A DNA stretch of 64,000 nt from Parus major. Taxonomy: Eukaryota > Chordata > Aves > Passeriformes > Paridae. Under the pieces are notes generated by a model. It made no database searches and was not told the origin of the DNA. It was given only the letters and a program-made list of their open reading frames with translations. Each line of letters begins with the position of its first letter. Positions within the stretch are counted from its first letter, which is position 1. Below, in pieces: positions 21,803 through 36,700 of the stretch. The DNA is taken from positions 6,477,503-6,541,502 of the forward strand of contig NC_031772.1 in NCBI RefSeq assembly GCF_001522545.3, in the 5' to 3' direction. The translations under genes were made by a program, and so were the position numbers.

Positions 21803-24800
21803 GTAGCTCGGGTGCACTGATCAACCCCTGACCTTCCTAGTGAATACCCCTGGCTCAGCTAGGGTGAGACTGTTCCAATGAGATGGCCACTGCCAGGGGC
21901 TGCCTTTTCTGCAGCCCTTCCCTAAATTATTATTTGTTCTCAGCAAGCTTTACATTATTTCATAATTTATTAGATGTTTCTACCTGTCAGTTATTCCAGG
22001 GAGTTTTGATGAAAAGTGAGGGCAGGAGAAAATCAAACTGGAAGACTACAAAGAGCTGCCTGTACTCCATGGAACCTCTTCTAAAGCCTCACATCTGGAG
22101 TGGGAATATTCGTATGCATGGAAAGGTACCGTGGCCTAGCAAAAGTTGGTTCCCTGCAGCACATTCCTGAGCTGCAGACTGAGCCCAGACAAACATGATT
22201 TAAGTGGCAGGGCTTCCAGCCCCTCACGCTGGGAAATGCTGCCAAGGTTTTACAAATCTTGCTGTTAGGGCATTTTTCTTACTAGGTTTCAATCTTAAGT
22301 ATCCTTTTGCACAGTTGCATCCCACTAGTTTTAGATACAAGCTAAAATGAAGAAGAATGACATGAAATGAAGCCAAGGGAAATGTATTAAGTGATGTTTA
22401 CAGAGTACATTGATAGAAGGGGACAAAAAGTCCTTGCGAGAACAAAGAATTGTTAATAACACGTTTCATGATGCAGACACCAAAGAAGTTTTATAACTGC
22501 TGTGAAGTCCCCATGTGTTAACTTTATAGTGCAGACCTGCAAAGTGATCAGGGTAGCTCAGGGTAGGGGATTGCAGGGTTTGCATTTGGATCTTGTGGGT
22601 TATCAAGCAGCCCTGTGCCTACCCCCACACAGCTGGGTAATCTCCAGTGCTGGGCATCCCCACAGGAATCATCTGAACCTGCTGGCTTAGGGGAATGCAC
22701 AGGGTAGCTTCTAGGAGCAAGGCTCAAACTCAAGAAAAGTGCATTAATCTGACTCTAAGTACCTGGCAAACTTTGATTGTATGAGAGCTAAAAAGCATGG
22801 AGGGAATTTTAGTCATGCCTGCACTTCAAATGGATTGCTAGCCTAAGCCCTGAGCAGAAGATCCAAGCCCAGCAACCTCTGACAGTAGCTGTGATTGGTC
22901 CACGTACATTTGGCAAACAAAAGAGAGTTTTAAACTGATTTAATCCTTCTGGCTTTCTCAATCACGTCAAGATGAGAGCCATGCTGTGGACAGAAGGAAA
23001 GTCAGCAGCCCCCCAGTATCTGTCAGGTGAGAGAATTAAGATGGATTAAGAGGAGAGATTTGTTAAGGCTGACAGGAAAGAGGACAAAAAAAAGTCAATA
23101 CTGAAACTCAGTAACAACAAATTGAACAAAGTGAGGATTTCTCAGTGAGTGGAGCAGCACCAAAACAATGTCTGAACATGCTGGGATATTGGACCAGTCC
23201 TGAAACCTAAGCCACCCAAATCACTGCCAGCAGTTTTCTTTTGACAGCTTCAGCTCCCAGGAGAAAATAAGTGGGCAGCAATCACAGAGGAGGAGATCCA
23301 GAGAACCTCACAAGCAGGTACAGGACAGATGGCTGTGAGCTCTCTATCTTTTAGGTGATGTATTGGAGTTCTAATGGCAGCAACATGTATAACAAATGAG
23401 GTCACCAGACTAATATTATTACAACAAGTTCCACATGAATTAATCATGTTTGAGCCATGATAATGAGGGTTGGTTAGTGAATTATCTCTGAGGCTTCCAT
23501 CTCTCTGGCACTTGCTCTTAAACCGATTGCCTTGGGATGGGGCCTGGACTGTTTCCTTTCAAAAGAAAGCTAGCATTTCTTTCAAAAGGAGACTGATTTA
23601 GTCTGAGTTTTATTCTTAGATAGGTCAAGCTTTGTTAGTGGAAGCAATTCCAAAATTGTGTATGATATTTTTTGTAAAATTTTATGTTGGGTTTTTTTCC
23701 TTCCTTTGTGTGCAAGATTGTGTAAGGACCCTGGGAAAGTTTCCCCCATCAGCATTCTGGTTTTGAGATAAATGTAATCTCTTTATAAAAACACACACTC
23801 ACATAGCTTACAGCAGCCTTGTGCTGGATGTGGTGTTCATCATAAATCACACCACCTCACTGCCAAACCAAGTCTAAAACAAATTGAAAGAATCTTCTTA
23901 GTGAATGTCCAGTTTTATTTCTGTCCTCAACAGCAGGAAATTCCTGTGAAAGGTTTTTCCTAGTCCTTGCACCAAAAAAAAAAAGGTTTGAGAGGTCTCC
24001 AGATAAAAGTTTTCCTGAATTACTACACACATAGGTTAGAATACATCAATAAATAGAAACTCTTATGACCATGAGAGGGAAAACCCATGCAGGTGTGGAG
24101 CTGCTTGGGTGCCTGTGTGTGACATCGAGAGGTCTGGTCATGGCACTGGCTCCCAGTGTGACCTTCCCCCCTGATGCTGGGTGGGTGCCAGGCTGCTACC
24201 AAAGGAATGAGAAAATAAAGAGAATGAGAACTCTGACCAAATTCCTGGCAATCAGAGCATTGTTAGTTGACTTGCACATCACAACAGAAGTTGAAGTCAG
24301 GTTAATGGCATTGGGTTATCCATGGGCTATTTTTCTCTGTCTGGTCATCCCAGAATCACTGCTATGCTTTACTTTGCAATACAAAAGATGTCTCTGTGGC
24401 TCACATGTAGCAAGCAGGAAACCAGCAGGAAAGAGTGAAGATTCCACAAAAATTCCTCCTTTTCCTGTATTACTGACTGTGCTGATGCTTTCTCTGTTCA
24501 GTTCTTGTTTGGCTCCTGGGCACTCACCCAGACTCACCCTCCGGCAGAGACAAAAAGTGCCATTCATGGACTGAAAATTGGAGCTTCAGTTCTGGGTAAC
24601 CATTTGGCTGACAGATGTTTCTGCTTGCCTGTCTCCATCATCGTTTTTTCTCCCAATTAATTCCTATCCTAGGAAGTGTGTGGCACTAGTGCAAAGAAGG
24701 AAGAGGGGAACCCACAAAAAATTAAAAGCATTTTAAAAGCCTTGGGGTGTGAATTTCCAACCTGTTGGCTGGTGATGTCGGGAGGGTGTGCCTGCACCTT

Positions 24801-27800
24801 CAGGTATGGGTGGGAGCCTGACTGCAGTGGATATTTCATGTCAGTCAAAGGCACACGTTACACAATGTCTCCCAACTTGTGTTTCACAGGTCAGGAAGTG
24901 CCAGCAGTCCAACGGTTCAGAGAAATCCTGTCTGACAAAATGTGCAGAGGTGAGCCCTGGTCCAACTAGGATGAGGGACACCTCTGTCCATGCAGAGCTG
25001 TCACCTGTGCCCAGGCCTCCAGGCTAAGACCAGAATCTTAGTGAGGGCTGTGGTAAAGCAGGAGGTTGGTAAAGTACTGGGTAAAGCTCAGGAAGAATTC
25101 CGCTTTCTCCATTCCTTGAGCAGATCAGATCTCATCTTATTTTTGCCCCCTTCAATGAGTCCCTGATGGATTAAACTGGCCCATAGAAAGGAGCACAAAG
25201 CTCAGTATTTTGTCTTTCGGAGCCACCTTCAAACATCAAGCACCTCACAAAGCCTCCTTACACCCTGACAGCTCCTTCCTGCTGGAGGAGTGCCTGGATA
25301 TGGCTCTCACAGTCCTTGTAGACATTGTTGAGAGCAAGGCCAGAAGGCAGAGAGCAGGGTCCAGCAGCAGTGTGCAGTTCCTCACATCCACCCCCTAACA
25401 CCATTCTGCTCACACCTGCTTTCCACCACCACCTGTTGCTGTCATTGTCCCATCAGTGTTTTCTTCCAGTGTTCCCAGCAGCTCCTCAGGCAGTACCAGC
25501 CCTTCCCAGCCTTGCAGGCAGCCTTGGCTGCCAGGGTGAACCAGTGGGTGAGCTTTAAACAGCAGAAAATAATAAAAATTAGAATAAAGAATAAAAATTG
25601 CTTCTCCTCAGCAGTTTCCCCTTTCCCCAGTGCCCCTACAGCTCCACACTTGCTGCCATTAGATGTTTTTCTTCTGACACTCATCGACTCATGGACTGAG
25701 AGTTTCAGAGAGACTCCCACATCACCTTGTCCCTTGGAGTAACTTTGCTCCTGACAGAGCTCCTGGGCTCTGCTGTCCCCTCCTTGCCATTTGTTCCCAA
25801 GAATTCTGTGTGAGCTCTCTTTGCCAAGGTGATGAGCATCTCCAGCCAAAGTCCTAAAGGCCAAATGGAAGCCAAAATCTCTGGAGTTTATTTCTCTTTT
25901 CTCCTCTGTTTTCCTCCTTTATCAATCAGCAAGCAGCAGTTTCCTGGTGAAGATGGGCAGAAAGAATCAGCAATATTGAGAAAACTAGGAACACTTGTTC
26001 AGACCAAATGCCCCAAATATTTCCAGCAACCAAAGCCCCCTGTACCTGGTTTATTTGTCCAGAAAACCTGAAAAAATGTGAGAAGTCAAAAGACAGTAGG
26101 TTTATATGTTTTAATAGTTTAATTTCAAGTTACTCAAGGTTAATTTGAAAAAAAAATGAATAGAAAAAGAAACATACTATATGTTTCATTTGTTTGTTTT
26201 TAACTGCTTGGTTTGGTTTAATTTTGTTTCATTTCTGAAATGTTTTGGCCTTCATGCAGAAAAGTAAGAAAACAGATAGAAATGTGTTATTTTCTTTGTT
26301 CATTTGTCGTGAGAGTCCCAAAAATCCATTTCTGAGATTGTTTTATTCCTAACTTATGTCCATTAACAGTACAGTGTCTCACAACGATCCCAGAAAATCC
26401 TTGGGAACATGGACAGCAGAGGAGTGCTCATTCTGCCCAAACACCAGTGTGATGAGGGAGGGTGACACATGACTGTCACATCACCAGCTCTGTGACATGG
26501 CTCATGAGCTTCATTCTCTGACCCATCTCATGCACACAGCTTGTGCCTCACGGTGTCCCAGGACTCACACAATGATGGGCTTTTATTTCCCATCAGTGAG
26601 GCTGATGTGCCTCTCTGTTCAAGGAGGGATGATGGCAAACTTTTGTATGTGGGCATTGCTGCATCTTAGTAGAAATATTTTCAGAATTTCTGACTTCCTG
26701 GAGAGCTCTCTAAGCTGCTCCACCTTTGGAAGCACAGGACAATGGCGTTAGAGAGCAAGATGAATATCTTGGAACTTTGACATGCACTTTTACAGGAGGA
26801 GTGAGATCACAGGCAAATTACTACGTTGTTGGAAGGAGACTGGGACTGTTTCTAAACATTTGTCATTTTCCTACAAGGGATTTTTACCACCTCAATAAGT
26901 AGCTGTCCAAGGCAGGAGGCAGTTGAGGGAAATACTTTGATGACACTTTGGCTGATCTGGTCCTGGTAATGCTTCTAAGGGCGAGACAGTTTTGCAAAGC
27001 TCCTCCACCCAGTTCAGAACACTGTGACTAACTCCTGCATACAGCCCATTCCCTCAGAACAGCAGTCACAGGCTGCAGACAGCAGCCTGGTCCTGCCCCA
27101 GAGATGTCCTAAGAACAGCCAGCACAGTCCAGCATGTCTGGGGAAGCCTTAACATGGGTGTGATACCCTGCTCAGGAATTCCAGTGTCACGAAGTAATTA
27201 TTTGTAATAACTCAGAGTAACAATTTCCATATGTAGCACTTGAAAACAAGAACTACAGGTTAGGAGATAGATACAGCTTGTTAGATGAGAAGGTTTTCCA
27301 TGTCCTTTAAAATAAGATCTGTCCTATTTTCTGTTTTGGTCTCCATCACACCACCAAAATAAAATCAGCTGCAAACAGATGTGTCAGTGAACAGGGGCAG
27401 AATTATTGCTAGAGGTGTGAGGTGGGGAGGGTTTGACATGGGCTGAACTCTCAGCACCATGATCATACTTTACTGATTAAAGAGCCTGAACAGATGCACC
27501 TTTCACTTCCAGTTTAGATTAAAACCTTGACTGTCTCCTCCAGGTCAGCAAGTTTGGTATTCAGGCTCTTTCAGGGCTGTCCAGAATGTGGAAATTCATA
27601 AACAGAGAGAGAGAGAAGCAAGAGACAGACACAAACTGAGGTCTCCCTAAAAACTTCCATGCAAAGGAGACTGTGTGCTTCCCTGCATGGAGGAACAGGA
27701 TCTTCCTTTGCTCATCCCTCAGAGACTTCTTTTGTCCAGCTGGGCAGAAAAAGCCAGGAAGGTGAAGGTTAATGCCAAGGAGGTTATTTAACTTGAATGG

Positions 27801-27834
27801 TGGCTTTTTTTTTTCTCCTCCACCCCCCATTCCA

Positions 27835-27877
27835 ACACACACACACACAAACACACACACGGTCTGGCACACACACA
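27835..27877. repeat. (AC)n microsatellite, interrupted
   Basis: About 13 AC units with one interruption, then GGTCTGG, then five further CA units. Confidence 0.9.
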
Positions 27878-30800
27878 TCCTGGAGCAAGGAAAGGAATTC
27901 CCTGCAGGACAGCAGGACACAGGCCAGGACCTCAGATGATACCAGCAGCTGGTGTGTCCTTGCCCTCAGCCCTCCCCAGCGCTCAGAGCTGGGTCAGCAG
28001 CCCCACACACAGACCTTGCTCTGTTCCTCAGCACAGCAGCACCCTGCCTGTGGCCAGCACAAATCTCTGGCCCCCTGCCAGCCCACAGGGTTTCTTTCCC
28101 CCTTTCTCTGCCAAAACAAATTGACTTGTGACACCTTCCCTTATGTTTTCATCCTTTAAAGGGTGGAAAGCTGAAAGCCTGGCTTCAGTGCGTTCACTTC
28201 CATGCCTCCTTTGTGCTCTCCCTCTGGATGTTAAATGAGCTCTTTCAGGGAGGACTGGCCATGGGAGTCACTGTGGGCAGGCCAGCAGCGTGTGCCCGTG
28301 CACACACGTGTGCTCCAGCACAGCCCAGGGGAACAGTGCTACCCCAGGGGTGCATCCTGGCTCCTCCTGCTCCCACTCCCCAGCATTTCAGCTCCCTGGG
28401 CCTTGGCCATCCTGCTGTTTTCATTTCAGGAAAGCATATAACCTAGTTCATGCCTTCTCTGACATAAAATACGTTGCAGGTTTTGAGTGAAAGATAAATA
28501 AGAATTTTCATGCCCTGTAGATCATAGATCTTATTGTCCTCCAAAAAAGTTATAAAATTATAACTTCACAATCTCTGACAAGACTTTGTGCTGACAAGTG
28601 GATACCTTCTTCTACTTCTGCAGAAACCTAGTCCACATATACACTACAAGCTCACCTTCTCAGTCATACATGGTTTGCAGCAGTTTTCACAAATAGAATG
28701 AGAAAAGGCATGTCCATGAACTGAATGAACTCTGACTCTTCTGACTCTTCTATTGACTCTTCTCTCCTTGCATGAGATTGTGAGGGACTACCTCATGATT
28801 GTGCTTATGTAAAATATAACACTGAGGTATTATAACAATCCAGTCAGTAATAAACTGTTTAATAATAAAGGTGATGCCAAGACCAGGTGGGATCATCTGA
28901 CAATTTGCTCTGCTAACAAAGGCACAGAGGACCAATCCAAAGCCCAGAGGGAGGCACCTGTGCTCTTAGATGCAGTCCAGTGAGTTTGGGTGTAGCCAGC
29001 ACATCCATTACCTGTGCCGTGATAGTGGCCAAGGTGCACGGTACCAGATCTCGTGCACAGGTGATGAGAACAGTGCCCTCTGCCAAGATGAGTGCAAGAA
29101 AAGTGCCTTGCCAGGATCTTCTCTGCCCTTTTTCCTGGTGCAACTTGCTCTATTACCACAGTGGTTACCAACAAGAAGTTCCTTAGCTGCACAGAGCCTT
29201 AGTGAGGGCATCTCAACTCTGTTTATAACAAATTCAGAGCCTAGAGGTAAAAGAGCCACAAGACACCAGAATGTGTCATCTGGCCTTGGAAACTGGGAAA
29301 CAAAGAGCTTATAAATATGCAGGGACCTCCCTGTGTTCCTGGGACCACATAGCGAGAAGACAGAAAAGCTCAAACATATACAGAGAGGAATGTCTGCCCT
29401 CCTCCCTTTCCATGTGCTTCAGCCAGGATGTTTGTGCAAGAAGAAAGCCAGTTGAGCAATAAAACCCATATGTCAGATGCAGAAGGGAAGTCTGGAATCC
29501 AACACACCAAAAGAAAAGATTGACAGGAGTTCATCCTCATGATAAGGTTCCCCTCTCTAATAAGGATGTACATCACAGCATCTTTAATAGGGGGCCAAAC
29601 TGATAACTAGCAGGTTGATAACTTGGCACTTTGAACTTTTCTCCCAAGAACTGTGAAGCACTTTACAATTAAACCTAAATATATCTTTACATGAGATGGG
29701 AGGGGCCATAAAGAGGTAGCTTTGCTTATTTTGAGCATGAAAAACACGTAATTCCATTACAACACAAACCAGAAGGCTCTAATTCACCTGGACATGGTGT
29801 TTTTAATGAATTTTAATGGGATTATGCCCAGTCAGACTAAAAAGCCAGAGGACTTGCATGTCTTCATGCTTAGAAAGTGCTCTTGTGACCTTTTGTAGTT
29901 ATATTTTTAGTAGTAGAAATGATATAGAACAATGGAACACAAGAGTCCTCACTTTAATAAAGCATTATTAACACTTCAAAACATGGAGTGGGAAGGAAAG
30001 TATTGTGAACCAAGACTGGCAAGCCATAAGATGAAGTGAGGTCTATGCACTGGGAGGTTTTACATCTGAGTACTTGCAAATTTTCACCAAATTTTCATCA
30101 GATTCATTAGTTTTGGTTGGAAAAATGTTGCCTTCTCATCTGTCTGTGTGGCAAAAGCCTTTGCTAACAGGGTTTCCTTTTACATATAACACAAAAGTAA
30201 TTAAGTGCCTAATTAGTCAAACTTTGAACAAAGTTGTGGCAATGACTTCCCTGGCAAGCAGTGTCAGTAGTTCTTACTGGACTGGGGTTGTCAGACATTT
30301 CCAGAAAGCAGCACTGATCACCTCTCAAAGCCTACAGCTACTCTTCCTGCTCTAGGCAGCAAGCAGAGATGTTTGAAGTGATCCCAATGTGAGATTTCTC
30401 TATTAAAACCATCTCCAGGCAGCAATCAGATTTGCCACGTGCCCATGGTCCTCACCACTCTCGGACAGCTGTGGTGTATCAAGGGTTAGGGCTGCTGGAT
30501 TCAGTGCCCTTCGCTCCTGCCACTGTCTCCCAGTCCAGGAAGGGCTGTAACAATATCCTTTGCCAAATGTCTCCAGCCAAATGAGGAGAGGAAGAGTTAG
30601 AGATACAGACATGGAGTCTTCAGGTTCTGTGACTTCCCTGCTGGATTTATTTGCTTCTGCATGTCTATGGCAAGCTTGAGTGAGTGACTGCTGCCCTGGC
30701 TGAGGACTCAGCAGCCAAGGTTGTTACATTCCCAGCCCTGGCATGACCACCACAGGGGTTTGGTTTCTGTCTGTCCTTTTGCTCGTATTTTACATTCAGA

Positions 30801-31610
30801 TTCTCTTTAAACTGGCAGAAGCTGGTTTCACCACCAGCAGCATCCGTGCTGACACAGGGTTTGCATGGTGCTTGCAGATCTTACCCCAACTTCATCCCAG
30901 CAAAACAGCACATATATTTCACCCAGCCAGCTCCCAGCAATTACCAGGGCATCATTTATCCTTTCCATACCAGAGTCTGATGACTTTGGGATCAGCTGTG
31001 CTCCGCTAGCAGCTCCTGGCATACTGCAGCACTGATTTCACTGGGTCCTTAGCCCTGTACACCATCACTGATCCTTCAGGAGCGAGGTGCCCCCTGCTAG
31101 CAGAGCACACCAGCACTATAAATAAACCAAGGAGCAAGTGTCTTGTAACACATTCCTCTGGGCTCTGTGTGGAGCTGGCAGTGCAGTGGCAGGGTTTGGG
31201 AATTCTGGAGATGAGGAAGAGTAAGGGAAAGCTTTGCTGTGAAAGGGCTGGCGAGCTCTGTATTGAATAGTGGACTCCAGTTTGTGTTTGGCCTCTCCTG
31301 AGCGGACAGTGGTGGAGATCCAAAGGTGTTCCCAGCTTATGACTGGCACAGGAGCTCCTTATGGGGAAGGCCTGAGGAAAGAACTCAGAGACACTGCTGG
31401 AAAGTTCAGTGTGGTCCTGTAGGCTGCAGTTTATTGCAATACAGAAATGCTCTGTGCCTTTAAATTTGCTTTTCTAAGGGAGAAATGGATTATATAGGCA
31501 GGGTCCTGCTTATGGTCTTATTTCTGGTGGATTTTTTTGTCACCTACTTCTACTAAGATTTACCTTTTAGGGTCACTTCCTTGGCATGCACAAGCTATTG
31601 TGCTATGGTG

Positions 31611-32168
31611 TTATTTCTCTGACTGCACTGAAGCTGTTCTGCCTGTGACATGTGTAATACAAACTGGTAGTCCCACATGGTCATCGCTTGTCCTCTCCAG
31701 CCCTTTTGCCATCACCCTCAACAAGGAGATCAAGTGCTTTACCACCCATAAAGACATTGCCATGTCATTCTGATCCCCATCACGCTCATTTTTGTAGACT
31801 GGGTGGATGTCCCAGGAGAGCATCTGCTGGAGAACTCCTTGTTGAAGCTGCCTGTGCCAGGTTTGGTCTTGCAGAGCAGAACACAGAGGTGCTTTGCACA
31901 CATTCTCACAGCCTTTGAGCAGCACAGGGCATCTCACCACCACATATTCCAAGCCTGAGTTAGCTTCTTCCTCTGGGACCACTGGCAGGAAGTAGTAGTC
32001 TACAAGTAGGAGCAATCTGGGGTGAAGACAGCTCTCCTGTGCTGTCTGTGTGGCTGCTCTGAGCAGGACTATTTCCACTCTAAATGTGTTATTGCAAGGA
32101 ATAGACGGGAGCTGGGTGGGGCTGCAGGAGCTGCATGGACAATAAAAGGAAATGCCTCTGCTCTGCAT
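31611..32168 (-). other. Open frame of 185 codons, unassigned
   Basis: This minus-strand frame is open in DNA of ordinary composition and has a mixed amino-acid content, including a stretch Y-Y-F-L-P-V-V-P-E-E-E. That makes it more protein-like than the other frames in the intergenic region. I recognise no family, see no splice context that integrates it, and have no evidence of expression. It could be a degenerate retrocopy, a fragment of a transposon protein or chance. Confidence 0.15.
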
Positions 32169-33685
32169 ATGGTCTGGAGAGGGAGGGTGCTAATGCCAGG
32201 CAGGAGGGGATGTTGTGCAAGACAGGGTCCAGAGGGGAGGCATCTGCATGAAAACCAGAGGAAAAGAAAGTATTTGAGAGAGAGTGGATGCGTGGGTGGG
32301 TGGGTGGTGTCAAGGGAGTGGGAAGGAGACAAAAGAGGCTGTTATGGCTGTGTGTGAGAGGATTGCAAAGATGAGATGAGAGGCAGAATGTCTGTGGGTG
32401 GCATGGAGAAGGATGCAGCGCCTGCTCTGTGCTGCCAAGCAGAACACTCCATCCCAGATGTTCTAACCACCTTTTCAACTCCATCAGCTACACCCTTATT
32501 TTACCCTGTTAACCCTCTATATTCAATGTCCTCGTCTGAAGAAGAAAAATTGTGGTATAAGAGTCTGGGTAGGGTGCCAAGGTTCAGCAAGAGCTGTCCA
32601 TCCCTTCAAGCAAACAAGGAGCATCTTTTCAAAGCTCCCTTGAGCACACAGAGAGGCTTCAGAGTTGCTGTAGCATTGGGTCTGAGGGTCATTAGAGAAC
32701 AACCTCTCCAGGAATGTTTCTCCTGATTTTTGAGTCACTGAGCCATCTTCTTCTTACAAGAAATAATCACACATTTCAGTGTCACCACAGGGAAAACAAA
32801 AGCTTCATCCTTCATTGCAATAGCTTTCCAACCACACTCCTCCCTACAACTTCAACATTTTGCAGTTCAAGTTTTTGCCTCCTCTGCTTTAAAAAAAAAA
32901 AAAAAAATTTGCTTCATTTGGAGACTGCCTGACCCACATGGCTTAGACCAAGAGGCAGCTGACCCCAAACACCCTGGGGTGCTAGTGACATGTGAAATCA
33001 GATCCCTCGCTAAGCCAGGTTCCTGAAAAGCAGTTGGCATGGGCCAAAGAGGTTGATAAATAAAATTAACAGGTTTGAAGGCAAAGTAGAGAAAAGGAAA
33101 AAAAAAAAATCAAGCTTGTTCATAAATATCCTCCACCAAGTAAAAACATAGAAATAGTGACCTAGTGGGAGGCTCTGCTCAAAATTCCAGAGGATCATGG
33201 TAATCTGATATGTACACTGACTTCATGAGTTTGGAGTCTTTCTGAAGAATCAGACCACAGCAACACACACTTTGTCTTAGCCCCTGCATGCCATCTCCAC
33301 GCCTTGCTCTTAGGCCCTGGTTTGTAAAGGATTTCAGTTTGTTCCTTTGGTGGATTGTAATTGTCCTGGATCAGCTTCAAATAGGTGAAAAAAAAAAGTT
33401 AAAATAAAAGACAAAAGGAGCCTTCAGAGGTCCTGAGCACCGTGCCTAGGTGGTGATCTCATGGCAGTAATGACCTCAGAGGTGTGTTTGGCTTGGTTCA
33501 GATTCACAGAATTGCCTCTTGCCAAGGATATTTTAAGTGGGCCAAAAACATCTGTAAACACACCCCTCCAAAAACACACTGCAGCCACGAGGTTACAAAC
33601 ACACATCACGTGTGTCACCTTAATTCATGTGTGCTCCTCTTGGGCTATGGGGTCTGCAGCCACAGACAGCCTGTTGGTGCTGCTG

Positions 33686-33790
33686 ATCTCACAGCTCAGT
33701 TTATCTCACAGCTCAGTTTATCATCTCACAGCTCAGGTTATCATCTCACAGCTCAGGTTATCTCACAGCTCAGGTTATCTCACAGCTCAG
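33686..33790. repeat. Minisatellite, 17/20-base unit, 6 copies
   Basis: The core TCTCACAGCTCAG begins at 33687, 33704, 33724, 33744, 33761 and 33778. Spacing is 17 bases, or 20 where an extra ATC is present. The unit ends alternate between TTTAT and GTTAT. Confidence 0.93.
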
Positions 33791-36700
33791 ATGCCCCAGC
33801 CCACAGTTCACAGGTGAGAAAGCTCAGCCCATCAGTTGTAACCTGTGCCACGCAGTACAGGTGTCTCCTGTGGAGTTCCTGATCCTGAATCCCAGATTGG
33901 AGGACTATTCCCAGGTCTTATTTCTCTTATTTCAGGTTAAAATAATTTTTGGGTAAGCCCTCTGAACTTTGCCCTGCTCCTCGTAACTAATCCATTTGAA
34001 ACAGGAAGGAAGGTGCTCCTGGGGGTCCAGTTTTCCAGGATGAGCATTGTGCTCCTCACAGCCATGGCTGTTTAATGGTTGTTGCTCAGAACTGCTCTCA
34101 GCAATGAGTGCAAAGAGCTGTGGGTTGCCCCTGCAGAGCCCTCAGTGCTGACATTCTTGGTGCTCAACACGAGCTAGATCATTTTCACAAGCTGCTGTGC
34201 ATTCCTCTCCAAACACACGTGGGATGCACTGATCACCTCTTTTTCCAAAGGCTAAATCACGTACACAGGACTAAGGCTGGAAGCTGGCAAGAAGAACAAC
34301 CCTGTCTGCACAGGCAGAGTGCTTCCATGGCAAAAACTCATACTCCCAATAGTACATATTTTCCCATAAATGGCCAGTCACAAAGAACCAGCAACCACGA
34401 GCTGCTGTGGGCATAGGGAGGAGCTCTAATGTCCATTAATGATGAGGAGCAGCTCTGTGACGTGATTGAACTGCAGGATGAAATTGTGGGTGACTTCACA
34501 GCCACTGCAATGTGCACAGATGGTACCTGGGGCCCTCAGCTAGCACACAGGGCTTGGGACTTTCACCTGTCCCCAGCCCTTGGAGGACACAGAGCAACAA
34601 AACCCCTTTTTAGCACACTCAGGTTTTCAGCAGCTGCTGAATGTCCAGACCAAGCAGCACACACCTCTGACTCCAGCCTCTCTCAGGCACTGACAGCATC
34701 TGTTGAGATCTCCTCAACTGTCTGAAGAGATAGAGTGTACTCTAACAGCCACATCAACTCCTTTCAAACTATTTTAGAAAATACACAGCTTAAATCACAT
34801 GTTTAAACTACATTTCAAAAGCTTTGTCACATATGGCCATAGAAAAGGCTCTCTGAGCCTATCAAAATTTAGAGTATTTTCTGTTGAAATGACCCTGTTT
34901 CAGTGTACTGTTACAGCAGATACCAGACACCACCACAGGTCACACTGTAACATTTGCTGTCATCCTGAGTTTGCTTCCATTGAGTATTTGACTTCATATT
35001 TCCCATGCTTGGTCCCTCGTAAGAAGGGTTGTTTTGTTGGTATAGAATCCCAATTGGTATTTTCAAGTTCAAGGAAAGTGAAAAGAAACAAACCCAAGCC
35101 CCCACTGTGCAGTCCTCCCCTCTGTACCAATACTGAGGCTGTGCTTTTTTCAGCAGGCCTCTATCAAGGAGAGATGAAAGGCAGAGTTCAGGACCAGGTT
35201 TGAAATCTGGACTTAATCCAACACCACTAAATCTCTGGCTGCAATGATGTTACACTGCAGTGAGACAGGAGGGTGGAACCTGGAGGGAAATTATTACCAG
35301 CGCTTGAAAGTTTCCCCTGAGTGTGCTTTGGGGCCTCTGTTAGAGCTCTGTAATGGATCTTACCCAGGCTTATTCTCTGTCACTGTACAGGACACATCAT
35401 TGCTGCTTCAGTGTTTCTGCTGGGGTAGTTTGCATGAAGAAGACTTCAACATCAGCTTCACAAAGCAGAATTCTTGGGTGATCTGGCCTTTGCTCAGGGA
35501 AAAAAGGAAGTCACAGGTCTCCTGCACCCAGGGAACTCCTGCCTTTCAGCTGCCTCAACAAGACCCAGTGTATGAGAACAGAGCTGGGAAGGTGCTCTTT
35601 CCAGCTGGGAATCAAGCCCTGAGTTCCAGTCTGCTGTTCTACCTCTGATTAAACAGTCCCAATGCAAATAGACATTCCTGCCCTTTCAAACCAGCTTTGT
35701 GTCAAGCTATTTCCAGGCAGGCAATGACAAGAACAGGCACGGGAAGAGAGTCTTCCTCATGCCATTACTATTAAAGATCTAAAGACCTGTTCTCCAGCTC
35801 TTTCCCTTTCCGGTTCCTCCCAAATCTCTGCCAAACTGTTTAGAAAATACAACTTTGCTAATCCAGAGGCTTTCTCCTCTGAGTCTGCAGGACTCTGAAA
35901 CAGAAGCAAGGCAAAACCTAATTATGACACTGATTAAATCATGGCCCATTGTTGCTGGGTTTACTCATGTGATTAAAGTTTCATTGAAATAGGAGAACAG
36001 GGGGCAACCAAGGAGTTGCCCCACCAATTTCAGTGGATTGTGGATTTTTACGTGGGTGTTTACAACCAAATGATGGTTTAACCCCACTGGAACTGGCTGG
36101 CCTGGTATGCATGGAAATGCAGAAGATGAGACAACAGAAGCAACACCTTGGCCAAATAACTTTGGCCAAAACAGGAGCGAGGTGTTTCCTAATCCTGCAG
36201 CAAGACACGCTCTGTGTTTGTACTGCAAACAGGAGCACAGCCCCGAGCTGGGGGGAGAGGAAGGGTGTACCTGAGGGAGAAACTGAGTATGTTGTAAATA
36301 CATTTTTTTGCCTGACCTAGCAGCAAAACTATGTGTCACCCCACTCTAATGAGTACTAGGCAGGCAGTGAGGGAACATATTGCTAATTGGGAAAAAAAGT
36401 CTTTACAAAGCAGCAAGTCAGCCATGAGAGGTAAGGGTCCTCAGGCTGAGAGCAAGAAAGGGCAATGACTGGCACCAGTGGCATGGGAAATGCATACTTG
36501 ATGTGGGGGTTCAGAGGACTGTGGCAAGAAATCTGTTATGAAACTGACTTTTTGCCCAGAAGGAGGAAAGAGAAAGGAGCATCTGCCATTTAGAAGCATA
36601 TTTCTTTTAGTACCCCTCATGCTCTTCAGACATGCTCAATCATTGTGTAGAAACCCTGATGGTATTTTCAGCCCAGAATAAGGCTACAACACACAAAGGA

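Noticed and set aside
24889..24952. Possible Cys-rich exon (K-C-Q-Q-S-N ... C-L-T-K-C-A-E) with AG and GTGAGC borders
   Set aside because: Isolated, with no neighbouring exon in phase and no complete Cys pattern of a known small domain. Chance splice-like borders are common at this length.
28893..29192. 99-codon minus-strand frame with overlapping Cys-containing plus-strand frame
   Set aside because: No recognisable family, no splice partner and open frames on both strands. Treated as chance.
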